Source of the DNA: Spirogloea muscicola
Taxonomy: Eukaryota > Streptophyta > Zygnematophyceae > Spirogloeales > Spirogloeaceae
NCBI GenBank assembly: GCA_009602725.1
Contig: WELB01000152.1
Span: forward strand, 247,743-267,710
Length of the DNA stretch: 19,968 bases
Direction: 5' to 3'
Positions 18,571-19,968 of the stretch are shown in pieces; within the stretch, counting starts at the first letter, position 1; each line of letters starts with the position of its first letter. The notes beneath the pieces were generated by a model. That model searched no databases, was not told the DNA's origin, and worked only from the letters and a program-made list of their open reading frames with translations. A program made the translations under genes and the position numbers.

Positions 18571-19110
18571 AAGGGACCAAACTACAAAGGGGCCAGCGGC
18601 GCTAGCTCTAAAGTAGGGAAGGATGAACCACTCAATAACAACGAGTGAGGAGCCTCAAAACCGACAGATTGACTGGCGGAAATCAATCCCCCTATAGAAA
18701 GCCAGAGGCAGAAGGGAGAGCACGGCCAGCACGCGGGCGCAAAGTGTGGGCCTTGGACCGCTGAAGGGATACAGCTCGTCGCATGCGATAGACTTGGGGC
18801 AACGAGCCAGCGGCGTTCAAGTCAGCCTGCTCACCTCGCCTGCGGGACACAACGCGTCGCGCAAGCCTGGCCAGCAGGTCGAGCCACTGGGACCCAAGAG
18901 CCCCGTGTGAAAGGCCACTGCCGAAGGCCCCATATACGTCAATAGCCAGGGCCGCGAAGTCATCGCCTGGAGCCCAAAGAGAAAGCGCGGCCAAATTAAT
19001 TGGTGGCTGGGAGAGGCGCCCAAAGAAGCAATTGCTCGCCCATAGAGAAGAGAGGCTGGCAAAGAAGAAGTGGCTCTCCCATGGGGGCAAGGGCTGTGAG
19101 AAGCCAGCCC
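18571..19110 (-). mobile_element. RT-like C-terminal fragment with tail, minus orientation (tandem unit 2)
   Basis: Encodes FAALAIDVYGAFG, an extra short duplication (SGLSHGALGS) and then QWLDLLARLARR, QVYRMRRAVSLQRS and RAGRALPSASG. It is offset about 452 bp from unit 1 and is diverged by many substitutions. The next tail hairpin is at 19091-19110. Confidence 0.68.
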
Positions 19111-19400
19111 GTAAAGAACTGACAAGGTTCGAAGGGGCCAAACTACGAGCTAAGCAGCGACTACGGGGCCTGAAGAGGCTATGGCAGAACGGGGGAGGAT
19201 GGACCACTCAGTAGGCAAAGCCAGCCCAAGAAGAATGGACAATGTCCAAAGCCAAAGACAATGTTCAGCCCAAAGGAGTTGACAAGGTCAGAAGAAGCCG
19301 TATGGTGCAAGAAAGCAAGGTCTAAGGGCTAAGACGGCAACAAGGGGACTTTCAGTAACCTCTAGTCAGGAGATGCAAATCAGAATAGCAGGGCGGATAG
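19111..19400 (-). mobile_element. Tails and short RT-like C-terminus, minus orientation
   Basis: Bases 19111-19215 continue the tail type of 18060-18180. Further short tails (AGCCAGCCCAAGAAGAATGG, then TTCAGCCCAAAGGAGTTGAC) follow. At 19352-19385 the minus frame reads YSDLHLLTRGY-stop. Confidence 0.58.
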
Positions 19401-19429
19401 GGTAGGGAATGGCGCGCCCTTCGAGAAGC

Positions 19430-19700
19430 AAGCGCGGCGAGATTAACTGGTGGCTGGGAGAGGCCAGCCCAAAGGAATGGACAAGGTCTGAAGGAGCCGG
19501 GGTGCTAAGGACTGAGACAGCAGCAAGCGGACTCTTCAGTAACCTCTAGTCAGTAGATGCAAGTCTGAGTAGCTAGCAAGGGGAAAGACGTGGCCCTGAC
19601 GGAAGCCGCCGGAGGCCGCCGCCAAAGCGCGGCCTGCGCGCAAGTGGACCGCGAAGGCAAAAGGGACCGCTACATAGAGATGGCCAAGCGCGTCCGGAAG
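19430..19700 (-). mobile_element. RT-like C-terminal fragment with tail, minus orientation
   Basis: The minus frame ending at 19536 encodes HLRAGRALAAASGGFRQG ... LASYSDLHLLTRGY-stop. A hairpin tail lies at 19451-19470 (GGCTGGGAGAGGCCAGCCC on plus), beyond the stop as in the other copies. Confidence 0.65.
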
Positions 19701-19733
19701 ACTTGGGCTTTGCACTAGCTCTGAGCAGTGTGC

Positions 19734-19790
19734 TGGCTTGAATCGGCCACCGTTTCGATTTCCGCGCACACCGCGCGCGCCTTCTCCAGC
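19734..19790 (+). repeat. Third copy of the 415-466 repeat, beside the right end
   Basis: GCTGGCTTGAATCGGCCACC and what follows match the 415-466 copy. In the minus frame it reads LEKARAVCAEIETVADSSQ. It borders the GC-rich terminal 180 bp. Confidence 0.5.
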
Positions 19791-19968
19791 ACACGCGCGG
19801 CGTCTCTTCGCGGCCGCCTTCGCAGCGCCCCCCGCCACTCGTGCGCGTCACGCCGCCCGCCCGCCGCCCCCCCCCCTCCCCGCCTTCCTCTCCGCCCTCC
19901 TCGCAGGGCCCTCATGCGAGCGCCACTCGCCGGCCTCCCGGCCCAGCCGCCTCCCGCCGCCGCCGCCA
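19791..19968. other. GC-rich right edge with polypyrimidine runs
   Basis: C-rich sequence with a run of about nine C at 19868-19876 and CCGCC repeats. It reads Arg/Gly-rich on the minus strand. No gene is supported; it may be part of a CpG-rich promoter cut by the window edge. Confidence 0.3.

Noticed and set aside
14059-19470. Hairpin repeats as a CRISPR array
   Set aside because: Copies occur in both orientations at irregular spacing, with diverged sequence and coding fragments between them; the genome is eukaryotic.
14059-19470. GGGCTGGC hairpins as bacterial-type rho-independent terminators
   Set aside because: Spliced genes show a eukaryotic nuclear genome. The hairpins belong to a repeated element tail rather than to gene ends.
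13955-19700. Long terminal repeat retrotransposon or DNA transposon
   Set aside because: No paired LTRs, no terminal inverted repeats with consistent ends, and no integrase or transposase motif. The copies share only 3' ends, which fits 5'-truncated LINEs better.

Overview
This is a window of a eukaryotic nuclear genome, most likely a green alga (Chlorophyta, perhaps Trebouxiophyceae). The reasons are: compact spliced genes with GT-AG introns of about 50-370 bp; GC-rich coding exons with homopolymeric Ala/Gly codon runs; candidate TGTAA polyadenylation motifs of the chlorophyte type; and a plant-lineage gene, CPR5. Because genes are split into many short exons, most single-exon open frames are uninformative. 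I assembled genes by hand by chaining family motifs across splice sites whose phases agree. The phylum is an inference.

Four protein genes can be supported. (1) ATG10, minus strand, about 2519-1272: the E2-like enzyme of the ATG12-ATG5 conjugation branch of autophagy, in five recognisable exons. (2) A SigF-like NTF2-fold protein, plus strand, 3303-4554, three exons, divergent from ATG10 across a CpG-rich spacer. (3) A DENND11/LCHN-type DENN-domain protein, minus strand, 7866-4800, nine exons whose phases all match, convergent with gene 2. (4) A CPR5-like protein, minus strand, about 13088-9418, eight exons: the plant transmembrane nucleoporin / defence regulator, with five C-terminal membrane segments and a long low-complexity insertion.

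The rest is dominated by one repeat family, seen in a small block at 8.1-8.85 kb and filling about 13.95-19.7 kb, with scraps near 0.73 kb. Each copy is the last 15-110 codons of a reverse-transcriptase-like open frame ending in a shared C-terminus (RAGRALAAASG ... SYSDLLLLTRGY-stop). It is followed by a 3' tail carrying a conserved GGGCTGGC-loop-GCCAGCCC hairpin. No copy keeps a reverse-transcriptase core, so these are 5'-truncated LINE-like remnants. In the right-hand block the copies before about 16.9 kb point mostly right and those after it point left, so the 3' ends converge. The pattern recalls the nested, 5'-truncated Zepp-type LINE clusters known from trebouxiophyte algae, but that assignment is not tested here.

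The first 1.1 kb and the last 250 bp are GC-rich and share a further dispersed repeat (about 415-466, 979-1030 and 19734-19790). No tRNA, rRNA, CRISPR array or prokaryotic operon was seen.
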